Shown: one piece after another, positions 8,366 to 17,601 of the stretch | How the letters are laid out: each line of letters starts with the position of its first letter | Position numbering within the stretch: position 1 is the stretch's first letter | Source of the DNA: Pseudomonadota bacterium | Lineage (GTDB): Bacteria > Pseudomonadota > Gammaproteobacteria > Pseudomonadales > Oceanobacteraceae | Direction of reading: 5' to 3' | DNA length: 64,000 nt | NCBI GenBank assembly: GCA_030145845.1 | Contig: JAIXHJ010000002.1 | Coordinates: 62,001 to 126,000, forward strand | Made by a program: the position numbers and the translations under genes | The notes under the pieces: generated by a model | The model's input: the letters and a program-made list of their open reading frames with translations, nothing else | Databases searched by the model: none | Told to the model about the DNA's origin: nothing

Positions 8366-8399
8366 ATTACACTGGCGCAATGTTACAGGGATGTGACAG
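8366..8399 (-). promoter_or_regulatory. Pho box and -10 of the phoBR copy 2 operon
   Basis: On the minus strand CTGTCAC (8399-8393) and CTGTAAC (8388-8382) form a 7-4-7 Pho box. After 10 bp comes TGTAAT (8371-8366), a fitting -10. This is the geometry of PhoB-activated promoters, in which the Pho box replaces the -35. The operon is therefore predicted to be autoinduced at low phosphate. Confidence 0.8.
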
Positions 8400-8427
8400 G
8401 GGGCTATTCCGTGGCGTGGAAAGACAG

Positions 8428-9324
8428 TCAGGCAGCCGGCAGCAACAGATAATGAGCGAGGATACCGGCCCAGATAATCAGCCCGAACCAGTAGCTGCGC
8501 AGGAACTCGGTGAAGCACACATCGCGGCCGCGGGAACGGATTGCCCATAACTGGCGGGCAAAGAACAGGGCACCGGCGACGAGGGCGAGGTAATAAGGCC
8601 AGCTCATCTGCAGCTGGTTACCGGCACTGAGCAGACACAACAGGGTGATGGCCTGCAGAATCCCCGTCATGGTGATATCCAGATCGCCGAACAGCACCGC
8701 GGTGGATTTGATGCCTACTTTCACATCATCGTCCCGGTCGACCATGGCGTACATGGTGTCATAGGCCACCGTCCATGACAGGTTGGCCAGGTACAGCAGC
8801 CAGACCACGGTCGGCAGTTCATTGCTCTGTGCGGCAAATGCCATGGGGATGGCACAGGAATAGGCCGCGCCGAGAAACACCTGCGGCAGATGGGTGTAGC
8901 GCTTCATAAAGGGATACAGGGAAGCCAGAGCCAGTGCGGCAAAAGACAGCATGACGGTATAGGTATTGGTCAGCAGCACCAGCAGGAATGCCAGCAGGAC
9001 CAGCACGGCAAAGCCGGTCAGCGCCTGTTTCGGTGTCATGCGGCCGGTGGCCAGCGGCCGCTGGGCCGTGCGCTTGACGAAACCATCCACCTTGCGGTCA
9101 GCAAAGTCATTGATAATGCAGCCGGCAGAACGCATCAGGAACACACCGACGATAAAAATCACCACCAGATGAAAATCCGGATGACCCTCACCGGCAATCC
9201 ACAGTGCCCACAGCGTCGGCCCCAGTAACAGATAAGAACCGATCGGGCGGTTAAAGCGGGTGATTGCCATCCAGTCCTGCCATTGCGGCCAGTGGCGATT
9301 GAGCAGATTGGTCAGCGCAGTCAT
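8428..9324 (-). CDS. ubiA: 4-hydroxybenzoate octaprenyltransferase
   Basis: UbiA prenylates 4-hydroxybenzoate in ubiquinone synthesis at the inner membrane. The 298-aa protein has multiple transmembrane helices and both aspartate-rich motifs: [15 protein letters not shown] (about residues 72-86) and [16 protein letters not shown] (about 190-205), which bind magnesium-diphosphate in the family. The start [15 protein letters not shown] and the [17 protein letters not shown] segment are typical. It lies 27 nt downstream of ubiC on the same strand, the usual order, so the two probably form an operon. Confidence 0.95.
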   Translation of the reverse strand: MTALTNLLNRHWPQWQDWMAITRFNRPIGSYLLLGPTLWALWIAGEGHPDFHLVVIFIVGVFLMRSAGCIINDFADRKVDGFVKRTAQRPLATGRMTPKQALTGFAVLVLLAFLLVLLTNTYTVMLSFAALALASLYPFMKRYTHLPQVFLGAAYSCAIPMAFAAQSNELPTVVWLLYLANLSWTVAYDTMYAMVDRDDDVKVGIKSTAVLFGDLDITMTGILQAITLLCLLSAGNQLQMSWPYYLALVAGALFFARQLWAIRSRGRDVCFTEFLRSYWFGLIIWAGILAHYLLLPAA

Positions 9325-9351
9325 GCAACAGTGTTCCCGGGTCAGGCGGAT

Positions 9352-9915
9352 TCAGACAAACTCGGTCAGGCGTGCAGAAAATGCTTCGCTGACCAGCAGC
9401 GGACGGCCCTGCAGGGTAAAGACCGAACGGCGCGCCCATTGTAACCCCAGATGGTTGTCGTTGCAGCGGCTGACCTGAAGTGGTGTACGGCGCAGCGATG
9501 GCTGATGAAACAGATAACTGCCGAGGGAACGGTTGCCCAGTGTCAGCAGGCGCCGCCCGGCACCGTTCAGACTGTTCATGGGCACGGCGGTGCGGGCATA
9601 CACCAGCGGCACATCCGCCAGACATAACACCACCTCGCGCACCCAGACGCTCTGCTGGTTCCACAGCTGCAGGGATTCCCGCTCCAGCGGCGTCGGACGG
9701 CCGCAGAACTGGCGCAAGACCTGAACATGAAAGGCTCCCGGTTGCAGCTGACTGAGGCGGGCAGTCAGTGAGCCCCGGGCAAACAGCCAGTCGCGCCACA
9801 GGGGTGGCAGGCGGCAGGCCGGGATACGGTTGCGGCCGGACCAGCCGGGGGCTGCCGGCTGCAGAATGCGGGCAAGCCCGGTGCCGGTCCGCATAACAGG
9901 TGACGGAGTAGTCAT
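9352..9915 (-). CDS. ubiC: Chorismate lyase
   Basis: UbiC converts chorismate to 4-hydroxybenzoate and pyruvate, the first committed step of ubiquinone synthesis. The 187-aa protein has the family features: a Trp-containing RDWLFARGSLTARL region, VWVREVVLCLADVPLVYARTA with the conserved Arg-Glu pair, and the central GNRSLGSYLF motif. The end FTLQGRPLLVSEAF is also typical. I use the ATG at 9915; an in-frame alternative lies 9 nt upstream. It is upstream of ubiA and divergent from rubredoxin. Confidence 0.88.
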   Translation of the reverse strand: MTTPSPVMRTGTGLARILQPAAPGWSGRNRIPACRLPPLWRDWLFARGSLTARLSQLQPGAFHVQVLRQFCGRPTPLERESLQLWNQQSVWVREVVLCLADVPLVYARTAVPMNSLNGAGRRLLTLGNRSLGSYLFHQPSLRRTPLQVSRCNDNHLGLQWARRSVFTLQGRPLLVSEAFSARLTEFV

Positions 9916-10113
9916 GAACAGCACTGACTCTTGCGGTGGTACGTGGGGAAGGCGCGAGTATGCGCCAAAACCGCCCGCCGGGCAAGATCCTGCTGACAGA
10001 ACAGTGATTGGCCGGGCGGGCTGCCCGGAATTGACCGTTGATTTTAGCCGGGCGGCTGAGTAGTTTTAGCGCCTTTCCGGTTTTCACGTCTGACTGAAGT
10101 TGAAGGTATTGAG

Positions 10114-10278
10114 ATGAAAAAGTGGCAATGTGTGGTCTGCGGCTGGATTTACGATGAAGAAGAAGGCTGCCCGGAGGAAGGTATTGCGCCGGGCACCCGC
10201 TGGGAAGATGTACCTGACGACTTTATCTGCCCGGACTGTGGTGTAGGTAAAGACGATTTTGAAATGGTTGAAATCTGA
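10114..10278 (+). CDS. rubA: Rubredoxin
   Basis: This is a 54-aa iron-sulfur electron carrier. Two CxxC pairs, CVVCGWIYDEEEG and CPDCGVGKDDFEM, hold a single iron with four cysteines. The spacing and the acidic loop WEDVPDDFICP are those of the rubredoxins that serve alkane hydroxylases and other oxidative reactions. It is followed 69 nt later by its reductase, so the pair forms an NADH-driven electron chain. Confidence 0.95.
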   Translation: MKKWQCVVCGWIYDEEEGCPEEGIAPGTRWEDVPDDFICPDCGVGKDDFEMVEI

Positions 10279-10347
10279 TCACCACCGTCCCTGCCGGTGC
10301 GGCCTGTCCGCACCTGTCTTTTACATTTACCTTTCCGGATATGCGCT

Positions 10348-11505
10348 ATGAACAGTGAAACCGCCCCTATCGTGGTCATCGGCACCGGTCTTGCCGGCTA
10401 TAACCTGGTGAAGGAAGTACGCAAGCTGGCACCTCAGCAGCCAGTGCTGATGATTACCACCGATGATGGCCGTAATTACTCCAAACCGATGCTGTCCACC
10501 GGCTTCGGTAAAAACAAGAGTGCTGATGAACTGGCGATGGCCAGTGCGGCCGATATGGCTGAACAGCTGAACATCGTCATCCGCACCAACACCCGGGTCA
10601 CCGGTATCGATGCCGCGGCCCATAAGGTCTTTATCGGTGAAGAACCGGTGGCCTACAGCAAACTGGTGCTGGCCTGGGGAGCGGAGGCCGTCAGCCCGCG
10701 GGTGGAAGGCGATGCCGGTGAGCTGATTTTCTCCATCAATGACCTGCAGGATTACGCCCGTTTCCGTGACGCGGCAGCCGGGCGGAAAAAGGTGCTGATC
10801 ATGGGCGCCGGCCTGATCGGGGCGGAATATGCCAATGATATGGCCAGCGGCGGTTTCGACATCGATGTGGTTGCTCCCTGCGAGCATCTGCTGCCGTCGC
10901 TGTTACCGGCTGAGGCCGCGCAGGCGGTGCAGACCGGGCTCGAAGGGCTGGGTGTGCGCTTTCACCTGGGACCGCTGGTGACCCGCATTGTGCGCGACGG
11001 CGACGGCGTGCTGGCGACCCTCAGCAACGGCGAAACCATCGCTGCCGATATCGTGGTGTCTGCCATTGGTCTGCGTCCGCGCCTGGATCTGGCGGTGAAG
11101 GCCGGTCTGCAGGTCGGGCATGGGGTACAGGTAAACCGCCTGCTGCAGACCAGTGAAGCGGATATCTATGCACTCGGAGACTGCGCTGAAATCGAAGGCC
11201 GGGTGCTGCTGTATGTGCTGCCGCTGATGGCGTCGGCGCGGGCACTGGCGAAGACCCTGTGTGGCACCGCGACCGAAGTCAGTTTTGGCGTCATGCCGGT
11301 GACGGTGAAAACCCCGGTTGTCCCGGTGGTGGTCTCGCCACCGGCAGCGGGTGCCGCCGGCAGCTGGCAGGCGGAGGTGGACGGAGTCGACGTTCAGGCC
11401 GAATTCCGCAACGAAAACGGCGAATTACTGGGCTATGCTTTGACCGGAGCCAGGGTTATGAATAAAGTAGCACTCAACAAAGAGCTGCCGGCGGTTATGC
11501 CCTGA
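10348..11505 (+). CDS. rubB: Rubredoxin-NAD(+) reductase
   Basis: This FAD-dependent flavoprotein passes electrons from NADH to rubredoxin. The 385-aa sequence has an N-terminal FAD motif [17 protein letters not shown], an internal NAD-binding motif [17 protein letters not shown] (about residues 150-166) and the second FAD motif [13 protein letters not shown]. The start at 10348 ([12 protein letters not shown]) is preferred over an upstream in-frame ATG lacking homology. Neighbouring rubA and downstream hup follow the Pseudomonas order. Confidence 0.93.
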   Translation: MNSETAPIVVIGTGLAGYNLVKEVRKLAPQQPVLMITTDDGRNYSKPMLSTGFGKNKSADELAMASAADMAEQLNIVIRTNTRVTGIDAAAHKVFIGEEPVAYSKLVLAWGAEAVSPRVEGDAGELIFSINDLQDYARFRDAAAGRKKVLIMGAGLIGAEYANDMASGGFDIDVVAPCEHLLPSLLPAEAAQAVQTGLEGLGVRFHLGPLVTRIVRDGDGVLATLSNGETIAADIVVSAIGLRPRLDLAVKAGLQVGHGVQVNRLLQTSEADIYALGDCAEIEGRVLLYVLPLMASARALAKTLCGTATEVSFGVMPVTVKTPVVPVVVSPPAAGAAGSWQAEVDGVDVQAEFRNENGELLGYALTGARVMNKVALNKELPAVMP

Positions 11506-11602
11506 TCCGCTGAGCAGCCTGTTGCGGCTCTGCCGGTATTCTTCAATAACACTTCCCCCGGGATGCGGGGGGCAACATAACAGTCCAAAAGGATCATTAT
11601 CC

Positions 11603-11875
11603 ATGCGTAAACCTGAACTGGCTGCGGCCATCGCTGAAAAAGCTGATCTGAGCAAAGAAAAAGCAGCAGAAGTGATCACAGCAATCACTGATCAGATTGC
11701 CAAAGCACTGAGCGAAGGCGATTCCGTCAGCCTGATCGGCTTCGGTACTTTTGAAGTCCGTAACCGCGCAGAGCGTCAGGGTAAAAACCCTCAGACCGGC
11801 GAAGCGATCACCATCGCAGCAGCCAAAGTACCTGCTTTCAAAGCCGGTAAAGCACTGAAAGAGGCTGTGCAATAA
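11603..11875 (+). CDS. hup: DNA-binding protein HU
   Basis: This is a 90-aa nucleoid protein that bends and compacts DNA as a dimer. It shows the HU signature GFGTFEVRNRAERQGKNPQT (residues 46-65) with the conserved proline in the DNA-intercalating arm, and ends in VPAFKAGKALKEAVQ. The start is after an AAAGGA ribosome-binding site (aaaaggatcattatcc). The next gene overlaps its stop codon by an ATAA junction (see DUF1415 entry). Confidence 0.95.
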   Translation: MRKPELAAAIAEKADLSKEKAAEVITAITDQIAKALSEGDSVSLIGFGTFEVRNRAERQGKNPQTGEAITIAAAKVPAFKAGKALKEAVQ

Positions 11876-12456
11876 GCACGCCTGAGCTGCTGACCCGGGA
11901 ATGGGTCAGGCAGCTGGTCATCGGCGAGGGGCTCTGCCCCTTCGCCCATCCCGTTTTTGATTCCCTGCGTATTGATGTCTGCGACAGCACCGACCCGGAA
12001 CAGCTGACGCTGGTGTTCATGAATCTGCTGCAGGAAGTGGCTGAGGCCGATCCGGCACAGTTACCCACCGCTCTGTATGTCGTCCCCGCCGCCTTCGCTG
12101 ATTTCGATGATTACTGGAACTGGACGCTGATCTGCGACAATCTGCTGCTGCAGATGGGTTACGAAGGCTTGTTACAGCTGGCCACCTTCCATCCTCAGTA
12201 TCTGTTTGAGGGTGAGGCCGAAGACGACATGAGTCACTTCACCAACCGCTCACCATTCCCGATGCTGCACATCATCCGTGAGGCGGATATCGAACAGGCG
12301 CTGGCCAGCGTGGCACAGCCGGAAAAGATTCCTGAGCGTAACCGCCGTCATATGCAGCGGCTGGGCAAGCAGGGACTGTTGCAAAGGATGCCGGCTCTGG
12401 CACAATCGCGCCTCTTTCAGAGCGCAGATAACACCCCCGAACAACCGGAGCTCTGA
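11872..12456 (+). CDS. DUF1415-like protein with an apparent ATA start
   Basis: A conserved frame encodes ELLTREWVRQLVIGEGLCPFA..., typical of the DUF1415 family (WV..V.G..LCPFA near the N-terminus; later NWTLICDNLLLQMGYEGLLQLATFHP). Family homology begins by 11884, but after the in-frame stop at 11848 there is no ATG, GTG or TTG before the internal ATG at 12013. The best candidate is ATA at 11872, overlapping the HU stop as ATAA; one G-to-A change from ATGA would explain this and still leave HU a stop. CTG at 11887 or 11890 is an alternative. The protein is about 194 aa, cytoplasmic and of unknown function. It may be translated from ATA, poorly expressed, or only expressed from 12013. Confidence 0.7.
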   Translation: MSTPELLTREWVRQLVIGEGLCPFAHPVFDSLRIDVCDSTDPEQLTLVFMNLLQEVAEADPAQLPTALYVVPAAFADFDDYWNWTLICDNLLLQMGYEGLLQLATFHPQYLFEGEAEDDMSHFTNRSPFPMLHIIREADIEQALASVAQPEKIPERNRRHMQRLGKQGLLQRMPALAQSRLFQSADNTPEQPEL

Positions 12457-12485
12457 GAGTCCTTTCGACAACCCGAGGATGTACC

Positions 12486-12860
12486 ATGATCAAGTTCCGC
12501 ATGCTGCTGTGGGCGCTGGCCCTGCTTATGAGAAAAGCAGCCAAGAAAAACCCTGACTTCCGCAGTCAGCTGGATGGCAAAAATTTCGCCTTTCAGCTGC
12601 AGACTGAAGATGCCGCCATCAGCCGCCAGTTTGTCATCTCCGATAACAAAGTGCGCAGCCGTGGCAAAGCACACAATAATCCGGCCTTTACCATCAGCTT
12701 TAAAAATGCTGATACTGGCCTGCGTATCCTGACCTCCAGAGATAAGAATGCCTTTATGAAAGGGATTCAGGACAAAGACATTAAAATCGACGGTGATCTG
12801 TCGCTGGTAATGTGGTTCCAGAGTGTCAGTAAATATCTGAAACCGAGAAAGAAAAAGTAA
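12486..12860 (+). CDS. SCP2-like sterol-carrier-fold protein
   Basis: This is a 124-aa protein. A short hydrophobic N-terminus (MLLWALALLM) is followed by a compact domain in which FRSQLDGKNFAFQLQT, NPAFTISFKNADTG and FMKGIQDKDIKIDGDLSLVMWF resemble the SCP2 sterol-binding fold. It lies 29 nt after the DUF1415 gene and 43 nt before the symporter, on the same strand. Exact ligand is unknown; the lipid-carrier idea rests on fold similarity only. Confidence 0.65.
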   Translation: MIKFRMLLWALALLMRKAAKKNPDFRSQLDGKNFAFQLQTEDAAISRQFVISDNKVRSRGKAHNNPAFTISFKNADTGLRILTSRDKNAFMKGIQDKDIKIDGDLSLVMWFQSVSKYLKPRKKK

Positions 12861-12903
12861 CCGGTCCTCCCGCAGGGGAGCGTCCGGCAGACAGGAAATC
12901 CGT

Positions 12904-14181
12904 ATGAATCTCACACGCCAGATCCTGATCGCCATGAGCGCAGCCATTCTGCTGGGCAGTCTGACCCAGCAACTGCTGCTCAACCCGGAACTCAACGCGA
13001 CCCTGCGTTATATTCTCAATGATCTGCTCAGCCAGGGCCTGTTCCTGCTGGGGGGAAAACTCTTCGTTGCCAGCCTGAAAGTCTTGGTTGTCCCCCTGGT
13101 GTTTGTGTCACTGGTGTGTGGTGTCTGCCACCTGCGTGATCAGAGTTCACTGGGCTGGCTCAGTCTGAAAACCATTGTGCTCTATCTGCTCACCACCGGC
13201 GCCGCGATCTCGCTGGCGTTGCTGCTGGCCAGCTGGTGGCAGCCGGGTACCGGCGTCAATATGACGGTCGACAGCAGCTATACGCCACCGCCGGCGACGC
13301 CGCTGATTGATGTGCTGGTGAATATTTTCCCGACCAACCCGATTGCCGCCATGGCAGAGGGCCGGATGCTGCAGGTCATCGTATTTGCCCTGCTGATCGG
13401 TGTGGCCATCGGCCGCAGTGGTGAGTATGGAGAACGGATCGGCAAGCACTTCAATGACTGGAATGAAGTGCTGATGAAGCTGGTCACCCTGCTGATGCAT
13501 TTTGCCCCTTACGGTGTTTTCTGCCTGCTGTTCACCCTGTTTGCTGAACAGGGCATCGGTAAGGTCGGGGATCTGGCGGTGTATATGGCGACGGTGGTCG
13601 CGGCGCTGCTGCTGCATGGCTTTGTGGTGTACCCGTTGTTGCTGAAACTGCTGGGCGGACTGTCACCGCTGATGTTTCTGCGCAAGATGCGTAACGCCCA
13701 GCTGTTTGCTTTCAGCACCGCCTCCAGCACGGCGACGGTACCGGTTACCCTGCGTACCGTGGAGCAGCGTCTGGGGGTTAAAAACCGTGTGGCGGCCTTT
13801 GCTGTACCGCTCGGTGCCACGATTAATATGGACGGTACTGCTATCATGCAGGGCGTCGCTACCGTGTTTATCGCCCAGGCTTTCCAGCTGGATCTGAGCA
13901 TGACGGATTATCTGCTGGTGGTGATGACGGCGATGCTGGCATCCATCGGTACAGCCGGGGTACCCGGTGTGGGACTGGTGACCCTGGCGCTGGTGCTGCA
14001 GCAGGTCGGCCTGCCGCTGGAAGGCATTGCCCTGATTATTGGTGTCGACCGTATTCTGGATATGCTGCGTACCGCGGTGAATATCACCGGCGATGCCATG
14101 GTCTCTGCTGTGGTGGCGCGCAGTGAAAAGGCACTGGACCAGGATATTTACAACAACCCGAAAGCAGGAGAACAGGTGTGA
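12904..14181 (+). CDS. Dicarboxylate/amino acid:cation symporter (DAACS family)
   Basis: This is a 425-aa inner-membrane secondary transporter with eight membrane segments and two re-entrant hairpins. It carries the Ser/Thr-rich hairpin FAFSTASSTATVPVTL (about residues 270-285), the sodium-binding NMDGTA in TM7 (about 310) and the second hairpin GTAGVPGVGLVTLALVLQQVG (about 350-370). These are hallmarks of GltP/DctA-type glutamate/aspartate or C4-dicarboxylate symporters; which substrate is carried cannot be read from sequence. An AGGAAA ribosome-binding site lies before the ATG. Its stop overlaps the next gene's GTG. Confidence 0.9.
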   Translation: MNLTRQILIAMSAAILLGSLTQQLLLNPELNATLRYILNDLLSQGLFLLGGKLFVASLKVLVVPLVFVSLVCGVCHLRDQSSLGWLSLKTIVLYLLTTGAAISLALLLASWWQPGTGVNMTVDSSYTPPPATPLIDVLVNIFPTNPIAAMAEGRMLQVIVFALLIGVAIGRSGEYGERIGKHFNDWNEVLMKLVTLLMHFAPYGVFCLLFTLFAEQGIGKVGDLAVYMATVVAALLLHGFVVYPLLLKLLGGLSPLMFLRKMRNAQLFAFSTASSTATVPVTLRTVEQRLGVKNRVAAFAVPLGATINMDGTAIMQGVATVFIAQAFQLDLSMTDYLLVVMTAMLASIGTAGVPGVGLVTLALVLQQVGLPLEGIALIIGVDRILDMLRTAVNITGDAMVSAVVARSEKALDQDIYNNPKAGEQV

Positions 14182-14912
14182 TCCGATCGTCACTGGTGGC
14201 GCTGACCCTGACACTGATGCCGCTAACGGCACTGGTGGCTGCGGAACAGAGTGCCCCGGCGTTCAGCGCAGAGGCTGACAGTCAGCAGCTGCAGAGCGAT
14301 AATATTATCCGTATTTCCGGTCTGACCGGGCTCAGCGAGCAGGCGCGCAATATCGCCCAGCAGGTGCTCAACAGTACCGCGGCGCCGCTGGGCAAACAGT
14401 ATGACGTGGTGGACCGTCTGAGTGGACGGTGGGCGCCGGTAGCGCTGCAGCAGCGCCTGAGTGAGCAGCTCGGCCAGCTGAATGAAAAGCAGCGTGACCA
14501 GCTCGAAGCGCTGCTGGAAAACAGCCAGCTGCAGTCGGTGCGGGACAAAGAGCTGAAGGCCATTGCTGAGCAGAACAGCGACAGCTACCACAGTTATATC
14601 ACCCGGCTGCGGGCCAGTCCGCCGGCCGCTGCCCGTCTGACCCTGATCCGGCAGCTGGATCAGGCGATGCAGTTTTCGGCGCTGATGACAGTGACCCGTC
14701 AGCAGGTTTATCCACAGCTGGAAGCCGTGCTGGACGGCTGGCAGCCAGCGGCAGACTGGCAGGCCGGTCTGCAGCAGGATGTGATTGAATTTCTGCTGTA
14801 TGTGCACCGTTCCACGCCCAACGATGAACTGCAACGGATTATCCGCCTCTACCGCGAACCTGTGCTGCAGCAGTGGTTGTCGGGTGTACGCCGGCAGCTG
14901 AGCGCCGGCTGA
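14178..14912 (+). CDS. Exported hypothetical protein, 244 aa
   Basis: A Sec signal peptide (residues 1-22, LVALTLTLMPLTALVAAEQS) is followed by a Gln/Leu-rich, all-helical domain with many charged residues. The pattern resembles DUF2059-type periplasmic proteins but I cannot confirm this. The GTG start overlaps the symporter stop (gtgtga) and has GCAGGAG 7 nt upstream, implying translational coupling with the transporter. A periplasmic accessory role is inference from context. Confidence 0.7.
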   Translation: MIRSSLVALTLTLMPLTALVAAEQSAPAFSAEADSQQLQSDNIIRISGLTGLSEQARNIAQQVLNSTAAPLGKQYDVVDRLSGRWAPVALQQRLSEQLGQLNEKQRDQLEALLENSQLQSVRDKELKAIAEQNSDSYHSYITRLRASPPAAARLTLIRQLDQAMQFSALMTVTRQQVYPQLEAVLDGWQPAADWQAGLQQDVIEFLLYVHRSTPNDELQRIIRLYREPVLQQWLSGVRRQLSAG

Positions 14913-14929
14913 GTCAGGTACTCAGCAGC

Positions 14930-14962
14930 CATAAAAAAAGCCGCAGTGCGGCTTTTTTTATG
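14930..14962. terminator. Bidirectional rho-independent terminator
   Basis: A 33-bp near-perfect inverted repeat (cataaaaaaagccgc / gcggctttttttatg) has an A-run before and T-run after the GC stem, so it works on both strands. It separates the exported protein gene from the convergent HDOD gene. Confidence 0.92.
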
Positions 14963-14977
14963 GGCGTCGCGTGCGGC

Positions 14978-16390
14978 TTACTTCTTTGCTTCCAGTGTGC
15001 GGCTGTTCAGCATCTGCACCAGCTCACTCAGATCCTCAACGTGAGACAGCACCCGGGCGGTGACTTCATCCACGGTCTGGGCGCTGAGGTCCATGGTATC
15101 CAGCAGATAGTCATCAATATGCTCGAACGGACCATCCCCGAAGCCATGGCGGCGCAGGCTGCGGGTGGCGATGTACAGCAGGCGGGCGTATTCCGCATGC
15201 GGGCCATCGTAATCCGGATTGTGCTGCTGGCGGGTGGCCACCACCAGTTCTTCCGGCATCCGCCACTGCTGCAGCAGGCAGGCGGAGATCTGCTCACGGG
15301 TCATGCCCAGCAGATGCCGTTCGATATAGAAACGGTTGATATGCGGGTTGGCTTCCACATGCCGGTTCACCAGTGAGAACTGCGGCGGGAATACGTGTCC
15401 CAGCACCAGGAAACCAAAGTTATGCAGCAGACCGCACAGATAGGCCAGACCCTGGCTCGGGCGGTGGCGGGACGGGATCAGCTGCACCAGCTCAGAACAC
15501 AGGGTGGCGGTGACCACCGCCTGCTGCCAGAACGGTGAGTAACCGTGCGGTCCTTCTTTCGGTACCGACAGGGTGCGGCCCAGTGACAGGCCCAGCGCCA
15601 GGTTGATGACCAGGTCGAAGCCCAGTACGCGCAGGACAGCCTCTTCCACGGTTTTGATTTCGCCGCGGACACCGTAATAGGGGGAGCGTGCCCAGCTGAC
15701 CACCTGTGCCGACATGCCGGGGTCAAGCTCGACCACTTCGGCCAGTGACATCGTGTCCGCGTTGGGATCGACCCGCAGCTCAATAATACGGCGGGCCGTT
15801 TCCGGCAGTGGTGGCAGGTCCAGGGTTTCTGACAGGCGCTGGCGGATACGCAGCGGCGTGAACTGGCGGATGGCGGCGTGAACGTCGTCGAGATCCTGCT
15901 GTTCGCTGTTGAGATGAATATCGGTCAGCAGCGGGGCGGTAAAGTTACCGATGCGGGAACTGGTGGTCAGACTGCGGAACTGCTCCATCGGGATCTTCAG
16001 CCATTCATGGCCACCGGAGACGATAAACAGCTCATCCTGATCGAGCAGATTATCGTCCACCAGGCTTTCCAGCTGGGTTACCTGAGGCAGGGCCGGAAAT
16101 TCATCCAGGCCGTATTGGCCGCGCAGGCGCTCCAGTTCATCGGCCGAGACCGCCGTAAAGTGGCGGCCCAGCTGGTGGGAAAGCTGGTTAAGATCCAGTA
16201 TCCGGTTGCCCGGAATAACGACCTGCACTTTGCCGAGATCGTCCTTGAGAAAAATGACATTGGCGACGCGGGCAGAGTAGGAAGCCGGCGGATTGCTTTG
16301 CATAAGGTGAAACAGTTCCTCATCGTCGGTCAGCGAGTAATCAATGTGCCAGTCGTCCAGCACTTTTAAAACAGTCGCGGGAATCGGCAT
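14978..16390 (-). CDS. HDOD signalling protein with N-terminal YbaK/aminoacyl-tRNA-deacylase-like domain
   Basis: This is a 470-aa protein. Residues 1-145 resemble the YbaK/prolyl-tRNA deacylase fold (MPIPATVLKVLDDWHIDYSL, VIFLKDDLGKVQVVIPGN). Residues about 185-400 are an HDOD domain (LPPLPETARRIIELRVDPNAD, LAYLCGLLHNFGFLVLGHVFP), a degenerate HD-hydrolase fold lacking the full HD metal site and used in signal output. The frame extends 14 codons upstream, but the ATG at 16390 (MPIPATVL) begins the recognisable domain. Downstream is a bidirectional terminator. Partner and signal are unknown. Confidence 0.8.
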   Translation of the reverse strand: MPIPATVLKVLDDWHIDYSLTDDEELFHLMQSNPPASYSARVANVIFLKDDLGKVQVVIPGNRILDLNQLSHQLGRHFTAVSADELERLRGQYGLDEFPALPQVTQLESLVDDNLLDQDELFIVSGGHEWLKIPMEQFRSLTTSSRIGNFTAPLLTDIHLNSEQQDLDDVHAAIRQFTPLRIRQRLSETLDLPPLPETARRIIELRVDPNADTMSLAEVVELDPGMSAQVVSWARSPYYGVRGEIKTVEEAVLRVLGFDLVINLALGLSLGRTLSVPKEGPHGYSPFWQQAVVTATLCSELVQLIPSRHRPSQGLAYLCGLLHNFGFLVLGHVFPPQFSLVNRHVEANPHINRFYIERHLLGMTREQISACLLQQWRMPEELVVATRQQHNPDYDGPHAEYARLLYIATRSLRRHGFGDGPFEHIDDYLLDTMDLSAQTVDEVTARVLSHVEDLSELVQMLNSRTLEAKK

Positions 16391-16572
16391 ACAGGGTCCG
16401 GAAATCTGTGGTAATGACCTAACTATAGACAATACCGGGGGGATTATGACGCTTTCTTGTTACAGCTGAATGGCTTTTTGCATCTGTTGGCTGAGTCCGT
16501 GTTAACCCGTGCTTATCAGGACGGCGGCGAATGTCCGCTTGGGCAGTGCTGGGACTGGGCAGCAGGATCGCC

Positions 16573-16599
16573 TATTATATGCAAATAATTCTTACTCAC
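16573..16599 (+). promoter_or_regulatory. Promoter -10 and Fur-box-like site upstream of the AraC regulator
   Basis: TATTAT (16573-16578) is followed by GCAAATAATTCTTACTC (16581-16597), which resembles the GCAAATGATTCTCATTTGC form of Fur boxes in gammaproteobacteria. A closely related site lies before the TonB receptor, supporting iron regulation of both. Confidence 0.5.
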
Positions 16600-16627
16600 G
16601 AACCGGTATTCATTCCGCAGCCCCCAG

Positions 16628-17521
16628 ATGAACGACGACAGTAGCGTAATCCGGACCTATCTGCAGCTGAAGCAGCAGCATTATATGGAAGGTCTTGCTG
16701 CAGATCAGCAGTATGAGGAGCGGGCGCTGTTCAGCACCTCCCTGACCCAGGTGGCGGCGGCGCCGCTGATCAGTATCCGTACGGCCGCCATCGCCGCGGG
16801 TATCGGCGCAGACTACTGTTCTTTTATCTGGCTGCAGCAGGGCCACGGTTACTGGTTTGGTGAACGACAACAGCAGGCGCTGGCGCCGGACTGTGTGATT
16901 TTTATTGAGGCCAGCCGGCCATTTACCTTTCACTTTGATCACCCCTACCGGGTGCTGAGCTTTAATCTGCCGCGTCTGTTGCTGGATGATGAACTGCCGC
17001 AGCATGGCCGCTGTTTCCGTCTGCCGGCGGAGCTGGCGGTGGCCTTACAGCAGGGTTACGCTGGCGCGCCGGCGGCATCCCGTGCGTGGCGGCAGCAGAC
17101 GGAACAGACACTGCTGGCTGCTTTCCGCCGGCTGCCGCAGCTGCCGGACAACACGGCCACGGATGGCAGTCTGGCTCTGGTACAGCGGCTGGTCAGTGAG
17201 CACCTGCAGGATGAAGAACTCAGCGTCGACTGGCTGGTGGCCCGCTCCGGTTTTTCCCGTCGTTATCTGTTCAAGCTGTTCAGTGATCAGCCGGAAACCC
17301 TCAGTCAGTGTATTTTCCGCCTGCGACTGGAGCATGCTTACCGCCAGCTGACCGATCCGCATCAGCTCAGCCGGCCGGTCAATCATATTGCGCTGGATGC
17401 CGGTTTCCGTACCCAGGCGCATTTCAGCCGTCTGTTCAGCCGCCGGTTTCATGCCACACCATCGCGGGTGCGTCAGTGTTTGCAGCAGACGCTGGCACAG
17501 GACGTTATTCACTACGGTTAG
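16628..17521 (+). CDS. AraC-family transcriptional regulator of iron uptake
   Basis: This is a 297-aa regulator. The N-terminal 180 residues form a cupin-like sensing domain without close recognisable relatives. The C-terminal AraC domain (about 190-292) has both helix-turn-helix units (LSVDWLVARSGFSRRYLFKLF and VNHIALDAGFRTQAHFSRLF) ending in FHATPSRVR. It sits immediately upstream of a TonB-dependent siderophore receptor, with Fur-like sites before both, like PchR/AlcR-type regulators that activate siderophore receptors in response to the siderophore. That role is inferred from position. Confidence 0.85.
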   Translation: MNDDSSVIRTYLQLKQQHYMEGLAADQQYEERALFSTSLTQVAAAPLISIRTAAIAAGIGADYCSFIWLQQGHGYWFGERQQQALAPDCVIFIEASRPFTFHFDHPYRVLSFNLPRLLLDDELPQHGRCFRLPAELAVALQQGYAGAPAASRAWRQQTEQTLLAAFRRLPQLPDNTATDGSLALVQRLVSEHLQDEELSVDWLVARSGFSRRYLFKLFSDQPETLSQCIFRLRLEHAYRQLTDPHQLSRPVNHIALDAGFRTQAHFSRLFSRRFHATPSRVRQCLQQTLAQDVIHYG

Positions 17522-17558
17522 AGTGCACTCTCAGACAAACGCCTGAAAATCATCTCTC

Positions 17559-17590
17559 TATAATCACGACTGCAAATTATTCTCGTTTAC
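17559..17590 (+). promoter_or_regulatory. TATAAT -10 and Fur-box-like site of the TonB receptor
   Basis: TATAAT (17559-17564) is followed by GCAAATTATTCTCGTTTAC (17572-17590), a good match to the Fur-box form GCAAATGATTCTCATTTGC. It covers the expected transcription start, so Fur-Fe(II) would block the promoter. A recognisable -35 is lacking, consistent with dependence on the AraC activator upstream. Confidence 0.65.
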
Positions 17591-17601
17591 AGGTGTCAGA
17601 G

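Noticed and set aside
9251..10087. 278-codon open frame on the minus strand overlapping ubiC
   Set aside because: A Pro/Ala/Arg-rich shadow frame; ubiC occupies the same DNA with conserved motifs.
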